Below, piece after piece: positions 1 to 7,700 of a stretch of DNA of 64,000 nucleotides. How positions within the stretch are numbered: position 1 is the stretch's first letter; each line of letters opens with the position of its first letter. The notes beneath the pieces are model-generated. The model was not told where the DNA came from, did not search any database, and saw only the letters and a list, made by a program, of their open reading frames with translations. The position numbers and the translations under genes were made by a program. Source of the DNA: SXNM01 sp964586155 (GTDB lineage: Bacteria > Myxococcota_A > UBA9042); assembly GCA_964586155.1 (NCBI GenBank), contig CAZPHC010000029.1, forward strand, positions 1 to 64,000, read 5' to 3'.

Positions 1-51
1 CGCTCGCTCGCTCGCTCGCTCGCTCGCTCGCTCGCTCGCTCGCTCGCTCGC
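1..51. repeat. (CGCT)n tetranucleotide microsatellite
   Basis: The first 51 bases are an uninterrupted period-4 tract (CGCT, about 12.75 copies). It starts at the window edge, so its full length is unknown. It lies 194 bases past the stop codon of the AgmX/PglI-like gene and outside any gene I can support. Perfect short tandem repeats can change copy number by slippage. Confidence 0.95.
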
Positions 52-165
52 AAGCAGAAACCGCCTTCAGAAGGGCGATCTTCACAAAGCTTCACGATTA
101 TCGCGGTCCATCCCCGGAACCACGCACGGATCGAGCAGGACGCCGTCGCGCGGCCACGCGGCGCC

Positions 166-211
166 AAAAACCGCGACGGGCCGGACCAGCCAACGCTGAT
201 CCGACCCGTCG
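166..211 (-). terminator. Intrinsic terminator of the AgmX/PglI-like gene
   Basis: Positions 174-185 and 200-211 form a 12-position inverted repeat with a single C/A mismatch and a 14-base loop. Read on the minus strand the hairpin is followed, three bases later, by five T (plus-strand A at 166-170). It begins 34 bases after the stop codon at 245. Hairpin plus T tract in the correct orientation is the classic rho-independent layout. Confidence 0.65.
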
Positions 212-244
212 TCGAAGCGAAGCGACCGTCGTCGCGTGCGGTGA

Positions 245-1993
245 TCAGCCCGGCGAGAACACGAACGGCCACTGGATGACGCAGATGCCGGCCTCGGGCT
301 TCTTGAAGCGGATGCGGCCGATGGTACGCGTTACGCAGTCCGAGACCGCGGCGTTGCTCATCGTGTCGCTGACGATCTTCGGGTTCTTGACCGAGCCTTC
401 GGTGTCGATCGTCCACTGCGCCGTGATCTTGCCCTGCAGCGTCGGCTTGGACATCAGCTGCATCTCGTAGCAGGAGCGCAGCGCTGCGGCGCGGACCTTC
501 ACGTTCTTGGCGATGTCACCCTTGTCGCAACCGCCGGTCGACTGGCCGGTCGCGATCTTGACCGAGGCGACCTTCTTGGCCGACTTGCGGCCGATGCCGA
601 CGTTGGCGTTGCGGCCCGTGCCACCGCCGGTGTCGATGGCGCCGAGGCCGTGGATGCGGCCATAGCCGGCCGTGCCGCCGCCGCCGCCACCCGTGCCGCG
701 GAAGCCCATGCCGCCCGAGCCGTGGCCGATGACGAGCTCGCCGCCCTCACCGCTCATCGCGACCGCCATCTTGCTGTTCAGGGCGCCGGTGTCGCCGGCC
801 ATGATGGTGCCGAGCGCGCCGGTCAGGGCCTGCTGGCCGCCGAGGACCTTGGCGATACCGAGGTTCTTGACGTCGATCTTGTCGACCATCTTGCCGTCCA
901 TCTTCGGCACCTTGGACTGCTTGTTCGGATCGACCTGCGCGTCACCGAACTTGCCTTCCTCGCCCGAAGCCTTCTTGCCGGTCGTGTCCTCTTCTTCGCC
1001 CTCGAGCTCCTCGGTCTCTTCCTGCTGGGTCTCCTCGAGCGTGACCTCGATGAGCTCCTTGGCCTTCTTCTCGAGGTTCTCCTCGACTTCCTTGCGGTCG
1101 CGGGCCTTGACCGAGAGCAGGGCGCTGATGAGCATCATCATGATGACGGCCGCGACCACGGTGAACGACACGGCGAAGGCCGCGCCACCGCGATCGGACG
1201 AGCCGCCGATGATCGCCGTCTCGGCGCCGGTGAAGGCGAAGACGAGATCGACGTCGTTCTCGAACGAGAGCACGCCCGAGTCGCCGCGCTTCAGATCGAC
1301 GCTGTTGAGCGTGGCCGCGTCCTTGACCTCGCCGCCGACGTTGACCTGGCCGCTGATGCCCTTGGGGATGTCGAGCGAGTAGCCCTCGGCGCCGGGCTTG
1401 AGCAGGACGTGCTTGCTCAGGCCGCGGGCGGCGACCTGGAACATGTTGCCGTCTTCTTCACCGACGGTGACGGGGACGGGCTCGAACAGCACGCGCTCGT
1501 AGATGATCGTGCCTTCCCAGGTGAGCATCACCTTGAGGAAGCGCTGATCCTTGGCGTACTCGGGGTGCGCGGCGGCGACGATGAGGCCACCGAAGAGGCT
1601 GAGCACCGAGCCGATCGAGACCAGGGCGACGCCCCAGTCGAGGGTCACGAGCGTCTGGTCGATCAGGCCGCCGGTCTCGGGATCGCAGAGCGAGAGGCCG
1701 GCGCTCTGGCAGGGCGTCAGGGCCCAGACGTTCTGGTAGGTCCACGCCATCAGGCCGATCTGCAGCAGCGAGCCGATCGAGACCAGCCAGCCGATGTTCT
1801 GCTTGCGCTTCTGCAGCACGATCGCCGCGCCCGCCGCCGTCAGCAGCGCGATCAGCAACGAGCCCTGGCCCGTGAGCACCTCGAACGAGCGAAACGCGAC
1901 TTCCTCTTCGTCGACCGTGATGAAGGGCATCAGGATCGGACCGAGCAGGGCGAGTGTCGCGCCGATGAGTGCAAGGATGCTTCCGCCGCTCAT
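245..1993 (-). CDS. AgmX/PglI C-terminal domain envelope protein (Glt-complex type)
   Basis: A 582-residue protein. The N-terminus has about four hydrophobic segments (residues 4-26, 44-60, 68-87, 118-142). Residues 155-258 form a small FHA-like beta domain of the kind found in AgmX/GltG-type proteins, followed by another membrane segment near 272-295. Next come an acidic Glu-rich coiled stretch (300-345), a Gly-rich linker (415-460) and a TonB-C-like AgmX/PglI C-terminal domain (490-582) carrying several cysteines. In Myxococcus, proteins with this C-terminal domain (AgmX/GltJ, PglI/GltI) belong to the Agl-Glt gliding machine, spanning inner membrane and periplasm. The start is set by AGAGGAG four bases before ATG. 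A Glt-like locus lies at 36-48 kb, so a role in the same complex is plausible but inferred. The exact paralogue (GltG, GltI or GltJ) cannot be decided. Confidence 0.8.
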   Translation of the reverse strand: MSGGSILALIGATLALLGPILMPFITVDEEEVAFRSFEVLTGQGSLLIALLTAAGAAIVLQKRKQNIGWLVSIGSLLQIGLMAWTYQNVWALTPCQSAGLSLCDPETGGLIDQTLVTLDWGVALVSIGSVLSLFGGLIVAAAHPEYAKDQRFLKVMLTWEGTIIYERVLFEPVPVTVGEEDGNMFQVAARGLSKHVLLKPGAEGYSLDIPKGISGQVNVGGEVKDAATLNSVDLKRGDSGVLSFENDVDLVFAFTGAETAIIGGSSDRGGAAFAVSFTVVAAVIMMMLISALLSVKARDRKEVEENLEKKAKELIEVTLEETQQEETEELEGEEEDTTGKKASGEEGKFGDAQVDPNKQSKVPKMDGKMVDKIDVKNLGIAKVLGGQQALTGALGTIMAGDTGALNSKMAVAMSGEGGELVIGHGSGGMGFRGTGGGGGGTAGYGRIHGLGAIDTGGGTGRNANVGIGRKSAKKVASVKIATGQSTGGCDKGDIAKNVKVRAAALRSCYEMQLMSKPTLQGKITAQWTIDTEGSVKNPKIVSDTMSNAAVSDCVTRTIGRIRFKKPEAGICVIQWPFVFSPG

Positions 1994-2119
1994 GGCTCTC
2001 CTCTGGCGTTGGCAGGGACGCGTTCGTCCGTGCCGAAAGGCGATCCGGGACCTTGTCGCCGTCGCATTCGGCCCGCGCTGCGTCGAGCGCGACCGGGCCA
2101 GGCGACCTGCACAAGGCGA

Positions 2120-2133
2120 CCGACAGCTGTCGG
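2120..2133. promoter_or_regulatory. 14-bp perfect palindrome, candidate operator
   Basis: CCGACAGCTGTCGG is a perfect 14-base palindrome. It sits about 10-25 bases downstream of the predicted start site of the promoter at 2153-2182 and 127 bases before the ATG of the AgmX/PglI-like gene. That position would suit a repressor. The regulator is unknown, and in GC-rich DNA a 14-bp palindrome could be chance. Confidence 0.35.
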
Positions 2134-2152
2134 CCAGACCCCGGGACGCAGG

Positions 2153-2182
2153 ATGCTAAGCGTGTGGCCGGAATCCCGTCAA
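2153..2182 (-). promoter_or_regulatory. Sigma-70-type promoter for the AgmX/PglI-like gene
   Basis: On the minus strand TTGACG (2182-2177) is followed after 18 bases by TAGCAT (2158-2153). This gives five of six matches at -35 and four of six at -10. The interval 1994-2336 is 343 bases without a gene. It holds this promoter and the palindrome at 2120-2133; I see nothing else in it. Confidence 0.45.
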
Positions 2183-2336
2183 GCCGACACCACGCACAGG
2201 CGACGCAGAACGGAGCGGAACGCGCGGTTCCCTCGCGGCGTGGGCAGGGCCCCACCGTCTGCGCCAAGGACTCCGACGCACCACATCAACGGCGGATCTA
2301 CCCGCGGCGGAATTTTCTGTGTGGGAGTGTGTGGGT

Positions 2337-3524
2337 TCAGGCCGCCGGCGCGCCGAAGGCGGCGTCGAGGCCCCGGCGCAGGTCGGCGAGCAGATCGTCG
2401 ATGTGCTCGATGCCAACCGAGAGGCGGACCAACGAGTCGTCGATGCCGAGCTCGGCGCGGCGATCGGCCGGGATGCTCGCGTGGGTCATGATGCCGGGGT
2501 GCTCGATGAGGCTCTCGACGCCGCCCAGGCTCTCGGCCAGGGTGAAGACGTGCACGGTCTCGAGGAAGCGGCGCGCCTCGGCGAGGCCGCCTTGCAGCAC
2601 CACCGTGACCATGCCGCCGCCAGCGCGCATCTGCCGCTGCGCCAGGGCGTGCTGCGGATGGCTCGGCAGGCCCGGGTAGATGACCTTGCGCACGCGCGGA
2701 TCGGCCTCCAAGAAGCGCGCGACCGCGAGGGCATTGCTGCAATGCCGCTCCATGCGCAGGGCCAACGTCTTGACGCCGCGCAGCGTCAGCCACGAGTCGA
2801 AGGGGCCGGGGGTGCCGCCGATCGCGTTCTGGTGGAAGGCGATGCGCGCGGCGAGCGCTGGATCCTTGACGATGACGGCGCCGCCGACGACGTCGCTGTG
2901 GCCGCCGAGGTACTTCGTCGTGCTGTGGACGACGATGTCGGCGCCGAGCGCCAGCGGCTGCTGGCCCCAGGGCGTGGCGAAGGTGTTGTCGACCGCGACG
3001 AGCACGCCCGCGGCGTGGGCGCGCGCGCATAGCGCCGAGATATCGGCCAGCTTGAGCATCGGGTTGGTCGGCGTCTCGATCCACAGCAGCTTGGTCTTGG
3101 GGCCGAAGGCGCCGTCGACCGCGGCGGGCTCGCGCATGTCGACGTAGCGGAACTGCAGGCCGTGGCGCCGCCAGACCTTGTCGAACTGGCGGAACGTGCC
3201 GCCGTACATGTCGTCCATCGCCACGACGTCGTCGCCGGCGTCGCAGAGGGTCGCCAGCACGGCGTGGGTGGCCGCCAGGCCCGACGAGAACGCCATGGCC
3301 GCGCAGCCGCCCTCGAGCGAGGCCAGGGCCTCCTGCAGCGCGTCACGGGTCGGGTTCGAGGTCCGGGTGTACTCGTGGCCGAGGTGCTCGCCCGGGCTCG
3401 GCTGGGCGAAGGTCGAGGTCTGGTAGATCGGCACGACGACGGCGCCCGTCTTCTCTTCGGGCTCCTGGCCGGCGTGGATCGCCCGGGTCTCGAACTGGCT
3501 CTTGGTCCAATCGTGGCTCGCCAT
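2337..3524 (-). CDS. Cystathionine gamma-lyase / gamma-synthase family PLP enzyme
   Basis: A 395-residue Cys/Met-metabolism PLP enzyme, normal length for the family. The PLP lysine is K204 in the STTKYLGGHSD motif; D179 (VDNTF) is the pyridine-nitrogen aspartate, and EYTRTSNPTR (51-60) is the substrate/PLP tyrosine-arginine region. Family sequence alone does not separate gamma-lyase (cystathionine to cysteine, 2-oxobutyrate and ammonia) from gamma-synthase. The gene lies 63 bases behind cystathionine beta-synthase on the same strand, which favours gamma-lyase in reverse transsulfuration (homocysteine to cysteine). The start follows GGAGGCCACC. Cytoplasmic, expected to be a tetramer. Confidence 0.9.
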   Translation of the reverse strand: MASHDWTKSQFETRAIHAGQEPEEKTGAVVVPIYQTSTFAQPSPGEHLGHEYTRTSNPTRDALQEALASLEGGCAAMAFSSGLAATHAVLATLCDAGDDVVAMDDMYGGTFRQFDKVWRRHGLQFRYVDMREPAAVDGAFGPKTKLLWIETPTNPMLKLADISALCARAHAAGVLVAVDNTFATPWGQQPLALGADIVVHSTTKYLGGHSDVVGGAVIVKDPALAARIAFHQNAIGGTPGPFDSWLTLRGVKTLALRMERHCSNALAVARFLEADPRVRKVIYPGLPSHPQHALAQRQMRAGGGMVTVVLQGGLAEARRFLETVHVFTLAESLGGVESLIEHPGIMTHASIPADRRAELGIDDSLVRLSVGIEHIDDLLADLRRGLDAAFGAPAA

Positions 3525-3587
3525 GGTGGCCTCCGCTTCGAGCGCCGGGCAGACATGCGGCGCGGCAAGGAGCGATCTGCGCCGGGC

Positions 3588-4958
3588 TCAGCCCTGGCGC
3601 GACATGTAGTCGATCAGGTCGATCTTGGTGATGATGCCGTGGACGCGGCCATGCTGGACGACGACGGCGACGTTGTCGGCCGCGAGGATGTCACGCAGCG
3701 CCTCGATGTCGGCCTCGGGCGAGATGATGCCCTGGATCGGCGTCATCAGCGACTCGACGCTGTCGGTGCGGCTGGCGCGGCCTTCGAAGATCGAGTCGAG
3801 CAAGTCGACCTCGTGGACCATGCCGACCGGCTCGCCGCTGGCGCTGAGCACCGGCATCTGGCTGATGCCCTCTTGCTTCATGCGCACGATGCAGGCGCCG
3901 ACCTGCTCGTCCGGCGTGGCGGTGAAGACGAAGTGGCTCTTGCGCCGCAGCAGGTCTGCCACGCTGTGCTGGACCTGCTCGGGGTCGAAGAAGCCGGTCT
4001 CCTTCATCCACTGGTCGTCGTAGAACTTGCTCAGGTAGATCGCGCCGGAGTCCGGCAGGATCACGACGATCGTGTGGTTGCGCCCGAGCTCGCGGGCGAG
4101 GTTGGCGGCGACGTGGACCGCGCCACCCGAGCTGCCGCCGGCGAAGATGCCCTCTTCGCGGGCCAGGCGGCGGGCCATGGTGAAGCACTCGCGGTCGTTG
4201 ATCTGCATCACGTCGTCGAGCCACTCGAGCTCGAGCGCGCCGCAGACCATGTCCTCGCCGATGCCCTCGACCTTGTAGGTGTGCGGGGTCGACGGCACGC
4301 CGGTGTGGAACTGGCTGTAGTAGATCGAGCCCATCGGATCGACGCCGACGGTGCGGATGTTGGCGTTCTGGCTCTTGATGTACTTGGCCGTGCCCGACAT
4401 CGTGCCGCCGGTGCCGAGGCCGGCGACGAGCACGTCGAACTGGCCGCCGGTCTGCTCCCAGATCTCCGGGCCTGTCGAGCGGAAGTGCGCTTCGATGTTC
4501 CGCTTGTTGTGGTACTGGTTGAGCATGAACGAGTTCGGCGTCTCGCGGGCGATGCGCTTGGCCGTCTCGTAGTACGAGTCGGGGTGCTCGGCCGGCACGG
4601 CGGTCGGCGTGACGACGACCTCGGCGCCGAACGCGCGCAGGCGACGCACCTTCTCCATGCTCATCTTGTCCGGCATCGTGAAGATGCAGCGGTAGCCCTT
4701 GACCGCCGCGGCCATCGCCACCGCCACGCCGGTGTTGCCCGAGGTGTTCTCGACGATCACCGAGCCGGGCTTGAGCTCGCCGCTGCGCTCGGCCTCCTCG
4801 ATGATGTGCAGGGCCATGCGGTCCTTGACCGAGCCGCCGGGGTTCATGAACTCGAGCTTGGCGAGCACGCGGGCGTCGTGACGACCGACGACCCGGTTGA
4901 GCTGCACCAGCGGCGTGTCGCCGATCGCGTCCAGAACGTTGCGGTAGATGCCTCGCAT
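3588..4958 (-). CDS. Cystathionine beta-synthase with C-terminal CBS domain pair
   Basis: A 456-residue fold-type II PLP enzyme that condenses serine and homocysteine to cystathionine. The PLP lysine is K45 (NPGGSVKDRM), the substrate loop TSGNTG is at 72-77, and the phosphate-binding GLGTGGTMSG loop lies near 185. The last ~110 residues are two CBS motifs that in relatives act as a regulatory (Bateman) module. The reading frame stays open 66 bases further upstream, but the start at 4958 is chosen because AGGAGGAGTC directly precedes that ATG. The extra upstream codons are low-complexity and encoded by an 18-bp tandem repeat. No N-terminal heme domain is present. Forms a pair with the downstream gamma-lyase gene, and may be read through from the T2SS operon. 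Confidence 0.93.
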   Translation of the reverse strand: MRGIYRNVLDAIGDTPLVQLNRVVGRHDARVLAKLEFMNPGGSVKDRMALHIIEEAERSGELKPGSVIVENTSGNTGVAVAMAAAVKGYRCIFTMPDKMSMEKVRRLRAFGAEVVVTPTAVPAEHPDSYYETAKRIARETPNSFMLNQYHNKRNIEAHFRSTGPEIWEQTGGQFDVLVAGLGTGGTMSGTAKYIKSQNANIRTVGVDPMGSIYYSQFHTGVPSTPHTYKVEGIGEDMVCGALELEWLDDVMQINDRECFTMARRLAREEGIFAGGSSGGAVHVAANLARELGRNHTIVVILPDSGAIYLSKFYDDQWMKETGFFDPEQVQHSVADLLRRKSHFVFTATPDEQVGACIVRMKQEGISQMPVLSASGEPVGMVHEVDLLDSIFEGRASRTDSVESLMTPIQGIISPEADIEALRDILAADNVAVVVQHGRVHGIITKIDLIDYMSRQG

Positions 4959-4968
4959 GACTCCTCCT

Positions 4969-5035
4969 ATCGGGTCCAGGACGGCCATCGGCTCCGGGCC
5001 GGCCATCGGTTCCAGGTCGGCCATCGGCTCCAGGC
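4969..5035. repeat. 18-bp tandem repeat upstream of the CBS gene
   Basis: Three near-identical 18-base units (4982-4999, 5000-5017, 5018-5035; CGGCCATCGGCTCCAGGC type) follow a partial unit at 4969-4981. They end 11 bases before the CBS start codon and overlap its upstream leader. Units differ at one to three bases. The unit length keeps the reading frame open, which explains the spurious N-terminal extension. Confidence 0.85.
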
Positions 5036-5112
5036 CGGGCGCGGGGTCTACCGCCGTGCGCGACGTTGCGCAAGGGCAAGCGCCGCGGATCCCGAAGCTG
5101 GCTCAGCGTCGC

Positions 5113-6900
5113 CTATTGCTGCGGTTCTTCGGGCTCTTCGGCTGGGGGCTCGCCCTCTCCCTCGCCCTCGGGGGCCGGACGCGCGCGCTCCTCGCCGCCT
5201 TCGCCCTCTTCGGCTGGCTCGCGGGCGCCGCGCTGCTCCTCGGGGTTGGGCTGCTCTTCCTCGGCTCCCTCGGCGGGCGAGGGATCGGGGCGACCGCGGC
5301 CACGACCCTGCGGCTGCTCCTGGGGCTCGGGCGGCTCGTTCGGCTGCTCGACCTGCGGCGCACCGCCAAGGGCCGGGGCCGGGCGCGGCACCTGCGGGTT
5401 GTCGGGCATCGCCGGACGCAGCTCGATCCGCTCCGGTGTCGGCGCGCTCGGCGGCATCGGACGCGCCGGCACGGGCTCCTCGGCGCCGGCGGTCGGCTCG
5501 GGTGCCGGGGCGCCCGCGTCGGCCTCGCCCGCTGGTTTGGCCGGATCTGCGGCCTCTGCCGGGGCGCCGGCGGCGGCGGCCTCGGCGGCGGCGCGGCGCG
5601 TGCCGACCGTGACGCGCGGCGTGTCCGGCGTGCAGCTGGGCCGTCCGAGCAGGCCGGTGCAGGTCATGCCGACGTAGCCGTTGCGGGTGAAGGGCTTGAG
5701 CTTGTCGCCAGCCAACTCGAGGATGCTGGACCATTTGGCGCGCGCGGCGTCGCCGTTCGCTTCCTTGGCCTCTTTGCCTTCCTTGGGGGCCTTGCCGTCG
5801 CCCTCGGCTTCGTCGTCGGCGTCCTCGCCCTTGCCGCGCTTGCCGCCCTTGCCGCCGGCGTCGGCCTCGGCGAGCTCCTTGCCGTCGCTCTTGGGCAGCG
5901 AGAAGACGAAGTGCACCTGCATCGTCGCCATCTTCAAGCCGGCCGGGCCCGGCGGCACCAGCACGTGCGAGCGCTCCTCGACGACGAGCTCGATGTCGCG
6001 GCCGAAGGTCTCGACCTTCTCCATCGCGATGGCCGTCGACTTCTCGCTGCCGCGGGCGCCCGCGAGCACGGCGATCTCGGATTTGCGCGCCATCGTGATC
6101 TTGGCGCCGAAGGTGCCCATGCGCAGGTCGGCGAGGTCGAGCTTGCCCATCTTGGGGATCTCGATGCTCGGGCGCTTGATCACCGCGTCGGTGATGGTCA
6201 GCTGGATGTCGCCGGTCGCGTCCTCGAACGTGCCGCCCCAATGGATGCGCACCGAGCCCGAGAGCAGGCCGTCCATCGAGCCCGTGACCTTGTCCTGGAA
6301 GGCGAGCGCCGCGGTGCCGAGGCCCATCTTGCCGAGCGGCAGCTTGTCGATGACCGGCAGGTCGAGCTCGAAGGCGTAGCCGCGACGCACCGCAGCCGGG
6401 GCGTCCTTGCCGTCCTTGCCGTCCTTGCCGTCCTTGCCGTCCTTGCCGTCCTTGCCGTCGCCGTCCTTGACCCGGCTGGCGTCGGCGCCGCCGATCGGGA
6501 TCAGCACCAGCGTGCCGTCCTCGAGCGCGCCGCCGCCCGTCAGCAGGTTCATCCGGACCTCGATCTCGCGCTTCCACAGCGCGCGCCAGATGGCGACGTC
6601 GAGGCGAAGCTCGTCGAGGTGCAGGTCCACCGCCGGGCGCGCCGACGCGCCCTCTTGCGCGGGCTTGGCCGGCAGCTTGACGTCGACGTCCTCGAGGGTG
6701 ATGCCGCCGAGGCCACGCAGGTTCATCTCGCCGATGCGCACGGGCACGCCGGCGCGGCGCGCCTCGGACTCGACGTAGGCCTTGAGTTGGCGCGCCGGGA
6801 ACGTGAGCACCAGCGCGGCGACGAGCGCCGTGACGAAGAAGGCGCCGTAGCCGGCGAAGATGCCGAAGGAGCGAAGTCGATCGCGGAGCGACGGGTTCAC
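5113..6900 (-). CDS. gspN: Type II secretion system protein GspN
   Basis: A 595-residue inner-membrane-anchored protein, last gene of the T2SS operon. One N-terminal membrane helix (residues 10-33) is followed by an AsmA-like periplasmic region (LTLPA-type GspN domain) to about residue 380. The region then turns into a long low-complexity Pro/Glu/Ala-rich tail (about 390-595), unusual for the family, whose members are typically about 250-350 residues. Near residues 145-165 a (Asp-Gly-Lys)n stretch is encoded by a 9-bp tandem repeat. The start is GTG with GAGGAGGGCTC upstream, and it overlaps the gspM stop by four bases (GTGA), so translation is probably coupled. GspN is an accessory, dispensable T2SS part in species where it has been tested; its role is unclear. 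Confidence 0.82.
   Translation of the reverse strand: MNPSLRDRLRSFGIFAGYGAFFVTALVAALVLTFPARQLKAYVESEARRAGVPVRIGEMNLRGLGGITLEDVDVKLPAKPAQEGASARPAVDLHLDELRLDVAIWRALWKREIEVRMNLLTGGGALEDGTLVLIPIGGADASRVKDGDGKDGKDGKDGKDGKDGKDAPAAVRRGYAFELDLPVIDKLPLGKMGLGTAALAFQDKVTGSMDGLLSGSVRIHWGGTFEDATGDIQLTITDAVIKRPSIEIPKMGKLDLADLRMGTFGAKITMARKSEIAVLAGARGSEKSTAIAMEKVETFGRDIELVVEERSHVLVPPGPAGLKMATMQVHFVFSLPKSDGKELAEADAGGKGGKRGKGEDADDEAEGDGKAPKEGKEAKEANGDAARAKWSSILELAGDKLKPFTRNGYVGMTCTGLLGRPSCTPDTPRVTVGTRRAAAEAAAAGAPAEAADPAKPAGEADAGAPAPEPTAGAEEPVPARPMPPSAPTPERIELRPAMPDNPQVPRPAPALGGAPQVEQPNEPPEPQEQPQGRGRGRPDPSPAEGAEEEQPNPEEQRGAREPAEEGEGGEERARPAPEGEGEGEPPAEEPEEPQQ
6402..6455. repeat. 9-bp tandem repeat (six copies) inside gspN
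   Basis: Six perfect copies of the plus-strand unit CGTCCTTGC run from 6402 to 6455, with a further imperfect copy at 6462-6470. On the coding strand they encode an Asp-Gly-Lys tripeptide repeat. Copy-number change would be in frame and would alter only linker length. Confidence 0.95.
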
Positions 6901-7589
6901 GAGCCCTCCTCGGCGCCACCATAGCGGAATTGTGCGATTGTCATTTTGGCACGGAAGTGTTCGTGGTTCGGCGACTCGCGCGAGATGTCGAGGCTGGTGG
7001 CGAACAACCCGTCGGGATGCGTGTCGATCTTCTCGAGGAACTGGAACAGCGCGGTGTCCGGGACGCGGTCGAAGACGACCTCGATGCTGGCGAGGAAGAC
7101 CTGCTTGTCGGCCTTGCCGCCGGCCTTCTTCTTCTTGGCGCTGGCGCTGGCGCGGCCGCCCTTGCTCTTGCGCGTCGTCAGCTCGGCGAGGATCTCGTTG
7201 GCGTTGCTGAACTTGACGTAGTCGGCCAGGCGCGCGCTGCCGCCGCCGCCGCCTTCTTCGCCCTCGGCGAACTTGCGCTCGAACTGGATGTCCTTGGCCA
7301 CGGCCAGCAGCAGCGACTGCAGCGACTCGGTGCGGGCGCGCTCGAGCGCCTCTTCGATGGCCTTGTCGTCGCGGCGGTTGCGCACGTACGCCGGCGCCAG
7401 CTGGCGGATCTCCCCGAGCGCGGCGGCGTTCTCGGCCACGGCCTCTTCCATCGTCGCGACCCGCTGCTGGATCAGCAGCGCGATGCCGCCGATCAGGGCC
7501 GCGAGCACGACCAGGCCGCCGCCGATGACGATCGTGCGCTCGCGATCGCTCATGCGGGCGAGCCAGGCTTGGAGTTTTCCTTCACGCAT
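6897..7589 (-). CDS. gspM: Type II secretion system protein GspM
   Basis: A 230-residue bitopic inner-membrane protein. The short cytoplasmic N-terminus is followed by a membrane helix at about residues 19-42, a coiled-coil stretch and a C-terminal ferredoxin-like periplasmic domain (about 165-225). GspM partners GspL and GspF in the inner-membrane assembly platform. Identification rests on topology, fold pattern and its place between gspL and gspN, since GspM sequences diverge strongly. A Lys-rich linker (about 145-160) is an insertion. Start at ATG 7589; GAGGC lies about 9-13 bases upstream. The gap to gspL (about 110 bases) is the widest in the operon and holds a 14-bp tandem repeat. Confidence 0.8.
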   Translation of the reverse strand: MREGKLQAWLARMSDRERTIVIGGGLVVLAALIGGIALLIQQRVATMEEAVAENAAALGEIRQLAPAYVRNRRDDKAIEEALERARTESLQSLLLAVAKDIQFERKFAEGEEGGGGGSARLADYVKFSNANEILAELTTRKSKGGRASASAKKKKAGGKADKQVFLASIEVVFDRVPDTALFQFLEKIDTHPDGLFATSLDISRESPNHEHFRAKMTIAQFRYGGAEEGS

Positions 7590-7630
7590 GGTGCTGCTGC
7601 CTCATTCGCCGTGGGTCATCGACCTTCGCT

Positions 7631-7700
7631 CATCCACCTCGGCCCATCCACCTCGGCCCGTCCACCTCGGCCCATCCACCTCGGCCCATCCACCTCGGCT
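7631..7700. repeat. 14-bp tandem repeat between gspL and gspM
   Basis: Five consecutive 14-base units (plus strand CATCCACCTCGGCC, two units with one substitution each) end exactly at the gspL stop codon. The period is not a multiple of three, so the array is not coding. It fills most of the gspL-gspM spacer. The string around the gspL stop (GGCGAATGAG on the coding strand) occurs again about 95 bases downstream, which suggests local duplication. Confidence 0.93.

Noticed and set aside
1994..2336. Possible small gene in the 343-base gap
   Set aside because: Open frames here run into neighbouring genes on the wrong strand or have no ribosome site. The promoter and palindrome explain the interval better.
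650..5612. Long plus-strand open frames across the AgmX/PglI-like, transsulfuration and GspN genes
   Set aside because: Their translations are His/Arg/Asp/Ala-rich antisense shadows with no recognisable domain. The minus-strand genes have clear motifs.
7600..7700. CRISPR array candidate (regular repeats)
   Set aside because: Units are 14 bases with no spacers. It is a simple tandem repeat, and no cas genes are present.
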